A stretch of 64,000 nt of DNA. Origin: Isoetes taiwanensis. Lineage: Eukaryota; Streptophyta; Lycopodiopsida; Isoetales; Isoetaceae. Each line of letters opens with the position of its first letter. Within the stretch, counting starts at the first letter, position 1. The notes under the pieces were generated by a model. That model worked only from the letters and a program-made list of their open reading frames with translations. It was not told where the DNA came from and did not search any database. Shown here in pieces: positions 49,301-58,734 of this stretch. The translations under genes and the position numbers were made by a program. The DNA lies in assembly GCA_021234155.1 (NCBI GenBank), contig JAJEKV010000001.1, forward strand, positions 1,115,927 through 1,179,926, in the 5' to 3' direction.

Positions 49301-49689
49301 AGAAATGATATATCTAGCAACTAAGCCACCAAGTACAGTTATCCACTTCAGATTCGGATCTAGCATGAATGACAATCGACAAAAAATCATCACGAGAATG
49401 ACATTATAAGTTGCAAAACAAATCCAGCCATACTCAATTCTCGTGATGTTCGATTAGTCTTTTGGAATTTAAATCTGAAGCAATGAACTAAAGTATAGTC
49501 AAGGTTTCAATTCAAGCACTCAAGTCCTCGGTATTACTTTCCATGGGCTACATATCACTTGCCTATTATAATAGGTAGAGATGTTTTGTATAAGATGCTT
49601 GGATTTTAGAAAAAGTAGGCAAACATTTTTTATATAGAATTAAAAAAGAAGACATTTTAACGTCCACAAAGGGTTGTGACGAAAATACT
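49301..49689. other. Intergenic sequence, no gene recognised
   Basis: AT-rich. It contains 'ctcgtgatgttcgat' and its rough inverse 'atcatcacgagaatgac' (about 49390 and 49440), a weak inverted repeat. No coding. Confidence 0.3.
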
Positions 49690-51125
49690 CTGCGAAGGCA
49701 GGAGATACTCGTGAAGGATGAACCCCAACGTAGTAGAACTTTCTTTGATACATGTTCACTATGGTCCATTCATGCAACCTGATATAGATAGGATATGCAG
49801 GTGTCTACTAGGCTTGATTGTCTGGTGACTTCCTCATATAGACCTTAAATTAAAAACATAAAAAATACTCGTGACTTCCTAAGGCGGGAGATATCTCTGC
49901 CCTACAAAGTATGCATGTACCACAAAAGTTTCGCTCAACGGATGTGTGGCATGTGGCGAGTTGGTGTAGACTTAGTGATTCCTAAGACTTGCGCACTTTG
50001 GTCAGGGGTTCAAACCCTGCCTTAGATGTGATTTCTTGATGGGAGTTGCTCACTTTGGTCAGGGGTTCAAACCCTGTCTTAGATGCGATTTCTTGATGGG
50101 AGTTGCTAGGGGTTATATTAATGATGAACTCTAACGTAGTAAAATTGTCTTTTGATACATCTTCACTATGGTCCATTCGGCGCAACACGATTTTTGATAC
50201 ATCTTCACTATGGTCCATTCGGCGCAACCCGATTTGGATAGGATATGTAGGTGTCTACTAGGCTTGGCTGTCTGGTGACTTTCTAATATGGACCTTAGAC
50301 AAAAACATAAAAAATACTCGTGACTTCCTAAGGCGGAGAGATATTTCTGCCTACAAAATGTGCATGTACCATAAAGGTTTTGCTCAACGGATGTGTGGCA
50401 AGTTTGTATAGGCCTAGTGATGCCTAAGACTTATGCACTTTGGTCAGGGGTTCAAACCCTGCTTTAGATGTCACTTTTTGATGGGAGCTGCTAGGGGTTA
50501 TATTAATGATGAACCCCGACGTAGTAGAACTTTCTGTTGACACATGTTCACTATGAACCATTAAGCGCAACCCGATATGGATAGGATATGTAGGTGTCTA
50601 CTAGGCTTGGTCCTAATATGGACCTTAAACAAAAACATAAAAAGTACTCGTGACTTCCTAAGGTGGAAGATATCTCTGCCTACAAAGTGCGCATGTACCA
50701 CAAAAATTTTGCTCAACGGATGTGTGACGAGTTGGTATAGACCAGGCTTGGTTGTCTAGTGACTTTCTAATGTGGACCTTAAACAAAAACATAAAAAATA
50801 CTCTTGACTTCCTAAGGCGAAATATATCTCTGCCTACAAAGTGTGCATGTACCACAAAAATTTTGCTCAATGGATGTGTGGCGAGTTTGTATAGACCTAT
50901 TGATGCCTAAGATTTGTGCACTTTAGTTAGGGGTTCAAACCCTGCCTTAGATGTCATTTCTTGATGGGAGTTACTAGGGGTTATATTAATAATGAACCCC
51001 GGCGTGAGTAGAACCTGTCTGTTGATACATATTCAATATGGTGCATTGGGATTAAATCCTTCGATATGGATAGGATATGTATGTGTCTACTAGGCTTGGC
51101 TGTCTGGTGACTTCCTAATATGGAT
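49690..51125 (+). repeat. Tandem array of a SINE-like unit with Pol III box A/B
   Basis: Units recur at 'ggcttggytgtctrgtgact' (about 49808, 50257, 50601 truncated, 50742 and 51090), giving spacings of about 140-490 bp because of internal deletions and duplications. The full unit holds 'aaaaatactcgtgacttcct', 'atgtaccacaaa', 'gctcaacggatgtgtggc', a box A-like TGGCGAGTTGG (49954-49964) and 43 bp later GGTTCAAACCC (50007-50017), a perfect tRNA B box. Then follow 'gatgggagttgctaggggtt' and 'tgatacatgttcactatgg'. The B-box segment is repeated at 50055-50065, 50449-50459 and 50932-50942. tRNA-derived SINEs have this promoter layout. A tandem rather than dispersed state is unusual. Confidence 0.7.
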
Positions 51126-51798
51126 GTGCTTCTGTCTCTCCTCCAGATAGTCTTTGGCCCTCCCCTTTGCTGTTTCTTTTCCCTTTTGATTGCGAGGTAG
51201 GAGACGATATCAGATAGTTTGGCCCTTTCCTGCCTCTTTCCGCTTTTAATTACGTGGAGGAGGGAAATATGCTCAAAGCCACCAAAGGACTAGCTACTAG
51301 ACCACAGGGAGGGAACAAATCGCTTGCTGAATCTTTATCTTCATATGACGCACCCCTATCCCATCCGCACATGCGCATTTATATCTTCATATGACGCACC
51401 CCTATCCCATCCGCACATGCGCATTTACCCTCAAGCTGTAATCCAACACCGAAATTCGACATTAATATCGATGCAGGTTCCAGTAAACAAAATTGAATGG
51501 CTAGGATTGATGCCCCCGTGATACGAATATACAAATAGTATCTTCCTACAATCATTATATATGTTTAGAAAACTCCCCATAAAAATGCACATCATGTTAC
51601 ATGTCCCAAACAAAAGAATGATGCTACTTATAATAAAGAATGGCACGTCATGGATGTGCCATATACATGGGGTTTAGAACTTAATTGAATTGATCTGAAT
51701 ATTTAGAGTAATCATTTAGACGTTATAGTGTTGACTTGTGAGAGTCCACTTAGAGAGATGTCAATCCAAGCAACGAAGACAACGGAATTTATTCACTT
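51126..51798. other. Sequence with a 52-bp tandem duplication, no gene
   Basis: At 51331-51430 the phrase 'tatcttcatatgacgcaccc', 'ctatcccatccgcacatgcg', 'catttatatc' is present twice. Otherwise no recognisable feature. Confidence 0.6.
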
Positions 51799-51885
51799 AC
51801 CTTTTCTTTTTCTTTTTCTTTTTCTTTTTCTTTTTCTTTTTCTTTTTCTTTTTCTTTTTCTTTTTCTTTTTCTTTTTCTTTTTAT

Positions 51886-51917
<32 letters not shown>

Positions 51918-51992
51918 TTTCTTTTTCTTTTTCTTTTTCTTTTTCTTTTTCTTTTTCTTTTTCTTTTTCTTTTCTTTTTTTTTCTTTTTTTT
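51799..51992. repeat. (CTTTTT)n hexanucleotide microsatellite
   Basis: About 190 bp of CTTTTT repeats with few interruptions (e.g. 'tatttttttttttc' at about 51884). Open frames across it encode only Phe/Leu/Ser runs. It lies about 130 bp beyond the stop codon of the exostosin gene, on the 3' side. Confidence 0.97.
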
Positions 51993-52122
51993 AAAACTTT
52001 GTAAAACTTAAATGTTGGTCCAATAAATTAACATGGAAAAGTCACATTGTCTTAAATACCCAACATAATGAAATCAATAATTGAGAAACACGTATTTTTA
52101 ATATCAAGAAAGATTCCACACT

Positions 52123-53008
52123 TTAATACAGAGATGATCTTTCTATGGCATTTTCAACGACAATTTGAAATGCATCTTTCATTCCAGAATTGAAACTCGT
52201 ATATCCTGGCTTTGCATAAATAATCCTTGGAATCATCTGAAGAAGTTTTTCTTGCAAACTCGTAGTAACAGATGTATAGATCTTAGCTAGGTACTTTATT
52301 ATGTTGACACTCTCAGGAGCATTGAGTAGTTGTTTATATGGATAAAAAATAGAATAAGTGCTTGCGTTGTATGGAAGGTGCCAAAGATATTGATCATGTG
52401 CAGATTGCTCTGAGAATAGCACAGGAATGCAACCAGCTATCATCGAATCAAAGATGGCTTTACGTGTAGGGGTGTCTCTAGGAGGCATCAAACAAAATAC
52501 TGACTGAAGATACAAAGAAGTCACTAAGTAAGGATCGTGAGCACAGTCCACCTTGTCACATCTAAGCATGGTACAATTAGGGGAATGTTCACATTCTTCT
52601 TGCAAGAGGTTACGAAGAATAGCGACTGAACTGTTTCCACGTCGTGGAGCAGCAGAATAAGCTACCAATACATTTCGGTTGGAAGTAGAGACTATTTTTT
52701 GCCACTCTTGAATTTCTAATTCAGAAGAAGGATGGAAACCAGTCGGATAAGGGATAGCAATTTGAGAATCCTTAGGGGTCCATAAATTTCGTTCAGTAAG
52801 CACCACAGTGACATTCTTAAGCTCTGGAAACAAAAGAAGAGGACTACCCCAACCCATACCATCTTGTGGTCTGATGAAATTTCCAGCATCAGAGCCAACG
52901 ACAAGTAGATGATCCATACCATGATGGCGGTGGAAGTATGGAGATGCAAGCAACCAACCAGCAAGTCGTTGAGCAAGCCTATCACGAACTTGTAATTGGG
53001 AGTTAACA
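52123..53008 (-). CDS. Exostosin-family xyloglucan galactosyltransferase (GT47), C-terminal part
   Basis: An uninterrupted minus-strand frame ends at the stop 52123-52125. The catalytic domain features of plant GT47 MUR3/KATAMARI1-type enzymes appear in order: VRDRLAQRLAGWLLASPYF, HHGMDHLLVVG, the acceptor-region IPYPTGFHPSSE, RNVLVAYSAAPRRGNSS, then FCLMPPRDTPTRKAIFDSMI-AGCIPVLF (the most conserved block), then HDQYLWHLPYN, and a C-terminal DAF. Such enzymes are Golgi type II membrane proteins that add galactose (or other sugars) to xyloglucan side chains. The exact acceptor cannot be read from sequence. Codons upstream of VNSQLQ belong to the inserted transposon. The frame is intact here, unlike the N-terminal half. 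Sister families in GT47 clade A remain possible. Confidence 0.9.
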
Positions 53009-55642
53009 CTAGACCTGTCCCTGGGACCATTCCTGATCCATGGACCAGAACTGGCCCTTATGACCTCTGCCACTTAAACCCATGTAACTCACGAAAGAAA
53101 TTTCAATTTTATAATATAACACCATCATTTGAGTCTTCACTTATTTCTTAATGACCTCTGAGAATTTCAAGACCAATGGGCTCACCTATACCTTGTGGTG
53201 ATTGCTCAAACATTGGAGAATTTGGCAGTTTCTGCACCAGTCCAGAACTGCCTTCTTCAATCTTTCTAGCATAAAGTGACCTAAACCTTGCTAAAGTTGG
53301 AGGTATTTGCCTGTTTATCATAGAACACATTGAGTTTTATGTTCCCATGTTTTCTTGCTATCATCTGACATTGGTGGAAGCCGCCAAACACTATTTTCGT
53401 CAAAAAAGCTGCTTGAGGTTCAAGAATTGTTACTCTCTCATTATAACAAGTTTTGATTTAATTCTTGTGGCCAATGAAGTTGCTAACTATACGAAAGCTA
53501 TTTCATGATTTTTGGAGTGTTCATAAGTCATGTTAACCTCAATATCTACTAAAAGAATCTACTATATGCATTCGGACAAAAGTATATGTTAAAATGCTCC
53601 AATCACAACCATCCATAATGCCATGTGTGTAATAAATGATGCGTTCTATTTATATCTACATAGAACATAACTCTTATCAACTTACATATAGTGTAACTAG
53701 GGTGTAACCATGCAATTTTTGGAATTCAAACATGATGTACAGCAGCCGGATTAACACATTAGAGCATAAAAAGTTGGGTCAACTCCATAATTATAGGTCC
53801 AAAACCTCACAATGATTAAGTTAGTGATGTTTATTGATGAATTCAAGTGGATGTTGTGAAATTTAGCCATGTCATAATATAAATAGACCACATAACATTT
53901 CATATATACTTCTTTGGTTCATAGAAAAAGACACTACTTTTCCCTAAATATGCCTTTAAAATAGTTCAAAATGTGAGAAATGACATATATAGACACCTCT
54001 TATATAGGTTGTATGGTCTTATTGAAAAAAAATACCATGAAATCTACTTATTTCTTACTAGGATAAACTTCATATCTGTGTTACTGCTATAAAGCATTGT
54101 CATCCAAGTAGAATAATATTACATGTAAGTTATCTTTCATGTATATTATATTTTTTATGGATGCAAATCTTTCTTGGCAACAGAAATCTTTCGTTGCATG
54201 TTAAAGTAACATGTTATTTCAAAGGTTTTAATTTTAATAAGCACGCATCACCATTTATGGTCCACGAGACCAATTGTATAGAGCATATATCTCTCACTAA
54301 CCTTATCCATTTTTCTCCAGAGAATGATACTATGACTTTTTAGCTTCTATCATATGATTTTTGAAAGGTGTAAGTGAAATTCCATGTAGGTTCAATTGGT
54401 CATAAATACCTTATAAGTTCTCAATTTTTGTGCTTCAACCTTACCCTTAAATTATGCAAACTAACCTAATCAATTAATTTTGTCCTATAGAGAATCATAC
54501 AAGTAAACTATATGTGAAAGTTGAGATCAAAATTGATTAAGATGGCACCATTAATGATTTTCAAACTTTCAGTCTTTTGGACCAATGATGGTCTGCAACT
54601 GAACTGCAAGTAGCAGTCTATCTTTATTTTTTATAGTAAATGTTTTCCATATTTTTCCTTGGTTCTTTTTGCATTGGTTTCTTGACATGGGATATTTTGA
54701 GGATGTGATTTTGTAAAGTCACACCTTATAGCACAAATCTAAAATAAACATGGAAGATATAATATAATTGATGTTATCTATTCTAGTACAATCCTCAAGA
54801 TAACGAACAACAAATATTTTTTGTAAACAAAGTGGTCCAAGAGCTACTCATGTCCCAAAACTCAACTTGAAATGGACTAACATAAGGATATTATCAATTT
54901 TTAAATGAACTATGGACCAAGAATGGGCGTGTACGCAGAGTAATTTTTTGATTTTTTTTTTTTACTACGTCTTTTGCTCTTTTTACAAGTTTGTTTTTGC
55001 ATTAGTTTCACATCCTTATAAGCTTTCATAATGTGATTTTTTGGAGGACAACCTAGATTCATATGTAGCAATGTTATCCATTTATATAAATTCCCTAAAA
55101 TTGAAAATAGAAATAAAAGTCAAAACATCAAATTCAAACTCAACGAACATTTTTCTAGGATGGAGGATCTTGTGAACTACTTATATGCCAAATTTGAACT
55201 TAAAATTAATTTCCTTCTCAAAGTTGTTGTTTTTATATCACAACTGCTTTCTGGGAACCAGTACTGGTTCCCAGAAGGCAGAAGACAGTTTTGACCCTGT
55301 CATGTTTGAATTGCTCTATCTTCCTTCACAAAGTTCCAATTGAGATGTGGTTTTTTGTGCCTTGCTCTATATCTCGTGTAGAAAAATAACATTATAACCA
55401 AAAAAATCAAAAAAATCTTTTCATCAAGACAGTTTTACTTTGTGTGAACATGAAGCTTTTGGTACTTGACCCCCTTGGGTTTGCTAGAGCATAACTCACA
55501 AGAATGGGAGCTGATATATTTTTGTGTATTTTTTATGTGAAGCATGACTGCCATATATGAATTCTTAAAAAGGGTTTGGCTAGTTTTTGCGTTCTTGATT
55601 TTATATGATTTTTTTTGTGAACCTTCAAAATGCCCTTTATGT
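53007..55642. mobile_element. TIR DNA transposon (CACTAG family) inserted in the exostosin gene, one end lost
   Basis: It aligns along its length to the element at 26301-32789 minus its Helitron: the left end CACTAGACCTGTCCC next to TTAA (53003-53006), then 'tttgagtcttcactt', 'tgagaatttca', 'gaatttggcagttt' and so on, to 'tttatatga' before the exon at 55643. It is about 2.64 kb. The expected right end (about 30 bp including the inverted repeat) is missing. TTAA at the left lies within exon codons (Val-Asn), so insertion was into coding sequence or at an exon edge. A 28-bp perfect palindrome with centre 55262/55263 (half-site TTCTGGGAACCAGT) is a subterminal hairpin. No transposase frame. Confidence 0.85.
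55249..55276. repeat. 28-bp perfect palindrome (subterminal hairpin of TIR element)
   Basis: The half-site TTCTGGGAACCAGT is followed immediately by its reverse complement, with no loop. The related copies have decayed versions (about 32369 and 6446). The opposite end of copy 2 has its own 13-bp-stem palindrome at 26319-26345. Paired subterminal palindromes are typical of transposase-binding regions. Confidence 0.9.
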
Positions 55643-56158
55643 TGATTGAGATCTAACAAGGGGTAGTAAGGAATGAAGAAGAGTCGAGCATGTTGGGGGT
55701 CCATGGTGCGGCAAGGATAGAGTTTGAAACGCTCTCGAAAAATGACTTCTAGTGTGTATTGAAAAGTTTGATACCATGCATTTTTTGGCAGTACGGGAGA
55801 ATTTTCCTTCAATCCAAAGCCACCATTTTGAAAATACTGGCATTAAAGTATAAGCAGCCTCTGAGTCATTGCAAGCTCTAAAGACTAGATCATCATTAAA
55901 TTCTGGAGGTAAGTCATATACATAGACTAGCCTACCTTGACAATGGTCAGGGGTATGGGTACCCTTTTCTGATCTAAACAATGTAATAAAACTAGTCCCG
56001 AAATAATTGATCTTTAAACCAAATAGTACCTCCAAGATGAAAATTACAAGCACTATGCATAATATGCTCAATTTCATACACGAACTGAAACTCTTGCTCT
56101 GTTGTTTGGTTGTCTTCAAATTATGGCTTGTTCCCATCTTCGTCTTGTTGTCCTTCAT
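55643..56158 (-). CDS. Exostosin-family xyloglucan galactosyltransferase (GT47), N-terminal part, frameshifted
   Basis: From ATG at 56158 the product begins with a short Lys/Thr-rich cytosolic tail. A signal-anchor helix follows (residues ~28-50, MKLSILCIVLVIFILEVLFG), then a stem and CQGRLVYVYDLPPEFNDDLV, the start of the GT47 exostosin domain. After MPVFS the frame shifts at an A4 run (55826-55829). The other frame continues with NGGFGLKENSPVLPKNAWYQ, TFQYTLEVIFRERF, CRTMDPQHARLFFIPYYPLL and DLNQ, which is canonical for the family. About five residues before VNSQLQ of the next part appear lost at the transposon boundary. GT-AG sites exist at the transposon edges but do not join the two conserved frames in phase. 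The gene is therefore probably disrupted, unless the frameshift is a sequencing error and unseen splicing rescues it. Confidence 0.82.
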
Positions 56159-56305
56159 TTTTTAAACGCCTATCCGTGTAGCGTAGGGATGCCTCAAAAG
56201 ATGTTGTTTGGTTGTCCTCAAATTATGAGTTGTTCCCATCTTCATCTTGTTGTCCTCCATTTTTTAAATGCCTATGCGTGTATATTACGGGGATGCCTCA
56301 AAAGA
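56100..56305. repeat. 102-bp tandem duplication across the exostosin start codon
   Basis: Units 56100-56201 and 56202-56305 both run from 'tgttgtttggttgtc' through 'cccatctt' to 'gggatgcctcaaaaga'. The unit carries the ATG and first codons of the gene, so a second ATG lies 102 bp upstream (56260). Confidence 0.9.
56162..56260 (-). promoter_or_regulatory. Upstream ORF made by the tandem duplication
   Basis: An ATG at 56260, in the same frame as the main ATG, opens 32 codons beginning MEDNKMKMGTTHNLRTTKQ, clearly a copy of the gene's own N-terminus. It stops at TAA (56164-56162), one codon before the main ATG (TAA AAA ATG). If transcribed, this uORF would favour reinitiation or reduce translation. 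It also shows that 56158 is the first usable start. Confidence 0.6.
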
Positions 56306-57015
56306 TCTCAAGACTACATTTCGGAGAACTTGCACATAGTCCAAGGTAAGTTTTGAATCTAATGCTAGAAGTTCCTGGCAAAATTATTTATTTTACGTGT
56401 CACGTTGCACATGCACATTTATGACTAATATATAATATGTAGCGATAAAAATTTGCTTTGACAAGTAGAATTTATTATTCATAATATCTCATATACTATG
56501 TCTCCTTTTCTCATTGGACATAGTAAAGTCCACGGATGAATTTAAGACTTTTTACCTTGAAGATGTACAAGCTGGGACCCTTTAGCATTTACAGACCAAA
56601 CCACTCTCTCGAGTTCATGACAACCTCATTGACATCTCATGCAATTTTCCTTGAAGGAGGGAAAGGCCACCCATATCATAGATGGCCTTGGACATCTCTA
56701 AGTTTGTCTAGTTCATGGCAAGTGCCCTTGCGCTCTCTAATGTTTCCTCAAAGCATTGAATAAATGTTGGAGCAGCAAAACATTTCCTAGGAAGTTTAAG
56801 TGTTGTACACTGACATCTCATAAATTTCTTGTCAGTTCACTCAACTGCTCAATATGTAGCATAATAACAGAAGGTTTTCTTTATGTTTTTTGCACGCTTT
56901 TCACTAAGGTTTTCCTATGATTTATTGATGTATTAAATGGATGTACTATCGCGGCTGCATATCTAGAGTAACCATTTTCCGAGCCATTGATTTTAGCCTT
57001 TTTTTTTCAATGATC
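56306..57015. other. Region 5' of the exostosin gene, no other gene recognised
   Basis: AT-rich sequence upstream of the minus-strand gene. No TATA box can be assigned with confidence. An open frame at 56536-56763 (plus) is without recognisable domain. Confidence 0.3.
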
Positions 57016-57273
57016 AACAACCAATGGCTCACAACAAAAGCCCTTTTTTTGTGCGTGTGGTGCATAATGGTCAACAACCAATGGCTCACAACAAAAGCCC
57101 TCTTTTTGTGTGTGTGGTGCATAATGGGCACATGAAGGGCTTGAAAATCAATGGCTCACAACAAAAGCCTTTTTTTTTTGCGTGTGGTGCATAATGGTCA
57201 ACAACCAATGGCTCACAACAAAAGCCCTCTTTTTGTGTGTGTGGTGCATAATGGGCACATGAAGGGCTTGAAG
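57016..57273. repeat. Tandem repeat with two-unit higher order
   Basis: Four units are built on 'caatggctcacaacaaaagc', '(c)ttttttgtg' and 'gtgtggtgcataatgg'. Units alternate short/long, so the array is really two ~128-bp copies (57020-57146 and 57147-57273). The long type adds 'gcacatgaagggcttgaa'. Confidence 0.85.
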
Positions 57274-57930
57274 GGCACATGTAGTGCGGTTTCGCCGCCG
57301 CAACACATTTCTTATCATAACTTCCGATCCGAGCTCGTTTTGAGATGATTTTTATTGCGTTGGAAAGCTCTCTCCGAGATCTTTTTTATAGTGTATGATA
57401 TGGATATGTTTGGTTAAGTTATTTATGCTAAAACAGCAATTTTTCGGTCGGATTTGGTAGGCTTTCACATCCTACCCGGTGATTATCTGAGATTGTGCTA
57501 TTGGATATTGTTTTATGGCTCATTCGAATGAAGCTTTGCAAAAATTACCATGCATTTTTAGATTTTGAGGCAGTTATTAAGCAAATTCCAAGGCTTCTAG
57601 ATCCTTGTGCTAACAAGCAGAAAAGTTTTCCACTTTGGTTTCTCACCACAAGAATCCATGGAGGCCAAAGGCTGCTGTTAAATTCCAGTTGAAAAATGTT
57701 TGTGTATGGGTGTTGCAAATTTTATGACTTTCAGAATAATAGGATCAATCTGCTCTATCTTTATGGTAACTTTTACTTATGTTTTATTTGTTTTATTGTG
57801 ATGAAATTCAAAAGCTACAGGTGATGAAAGCCTCAAATGAATTCTAGTTTTTTTCTGGTTTGAATTCTAAAATTTTTGTCTCAAATGAATTCTAGTTTTT
57901 TTCTGGTTTGAATTCTAAAATTTTTGTCAC
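57274..57930. other. Sequence with a 47-bp tandem repeat, no gene recognised
   Basis: 'caaatgaattctagtttttt' plus 'tctggtttgaattctaaaat' is present twice in tandem at 57834-57927. Upstream, 57285-57480 resembles conserved retrotransposon leader or LTR text ('cgttggaaagctctctc'), but no structure could be closed. The open frame 57495-57692 is unrecognised. Confidence 0.4.
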
Positions 57931-58190
57931 ATGGGGGGGGTGACATCCCTAAGGCCCCGAAGGGGCCAAATTTTTTTTTTTTGCAACACAAACCATTAAC
58001 ATCCAACATATTAAAATTAAATCCCCCAACACATAACAACCAACACATAACAACTATTGACATTAACAACCAACACATAACTACCATTGACATTAATTAA
58101 CATAACCATTGGGTCCAGCAAATTTAAATTAAAATCCCCCTTAAACCCCCTTTGGTTTGGGTGCATATTCACATGGGGGGTGACTCCGGG
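57931..58190 (-). repeat. Dispersed repeat family R1, longest copy
   Basis: Bounded by 'cacatggggggggtgac' at the left and 'cacatggggggtgactcc' at the right, in direct orientation. Between them are 'aaggccccgaaggggcc' (a hairpin), a T tract, 'gcaacacaaaccattaacat', and repeats of 'caaccaacacataac'. The direct short repeats at both ends could be a target duplication of a small element. Confidence 0.6.
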
Positions 58191-58734
58191 CAACGAGAGC
58201 TGTTGGATAGGCATATTCACCCCTTATTCCTTAATCTACACCGTACGTAAAGTTCCTCGTTTGTGGGGTATGCAAGTACAAAATTTGCTATACTGTTTAG
58301 GGATGTCTGCCATCTAGACAAGGCTAGATGAACATGGCAAAACATAAAAATAGAGATGTTAAAACTGAAATCAAAACATTATGCTTAACCTGGCATCCTA
58401 TTCCAAACAAAAAAAGAGCTTTTGCGAGACCTTTAACTTATGCATAGAAAAACCAGCAAATCAAGAGCTAAAAGAAGACCAAAAACAAGAAAGCAAAAAT
58501 TTATAAGCAAAACATTTGTAGAGAAGGTTGATCACTAGTTTCTGGATTTGGGTGATTTGTCTTCAACATCCTGGTAGAGGTCAAGAACGGCCAGTCTCTT
58601 GCAATTGCTATGAGTAAAAGAACTATGCAGGTTGATTATTGCAGTAGAAGTCCTATCAGTCTCATGACAACATCATATTTTAAAGATGCAGGGAGAATGC
58701 CCTGACATAAAAGAACTTCTTATTCTTATTGTAA
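58191..58734. other. Intergenic sequence left of Helitron C, no gene
   Basis: The first ~60 bp still resemble the stretch after R1 near 15975-16020. The rest is A-rich without recognised features. Confidence 0.3.

Noticed and set aside
49981-50030. A tRNA gene at the GGTTCAAACCC motif
   Set aside because: Box B is perfect, but box A is one base short, no acceptor-stem pairing or anticodon arm can be folded, and the motif is repeated within an array.
51728-52004. Two 88-codon open frames of Phe/Leu and Phe/Ser repeats
   Set aside because: They are translations of the CTTTTT microsatellite.
52716-53030. 104-codon minus-strand open frame overlapping the exostosin exon
   Set aside because: It is an out-of-frame shadow of the conserved GT47 coding sequence.
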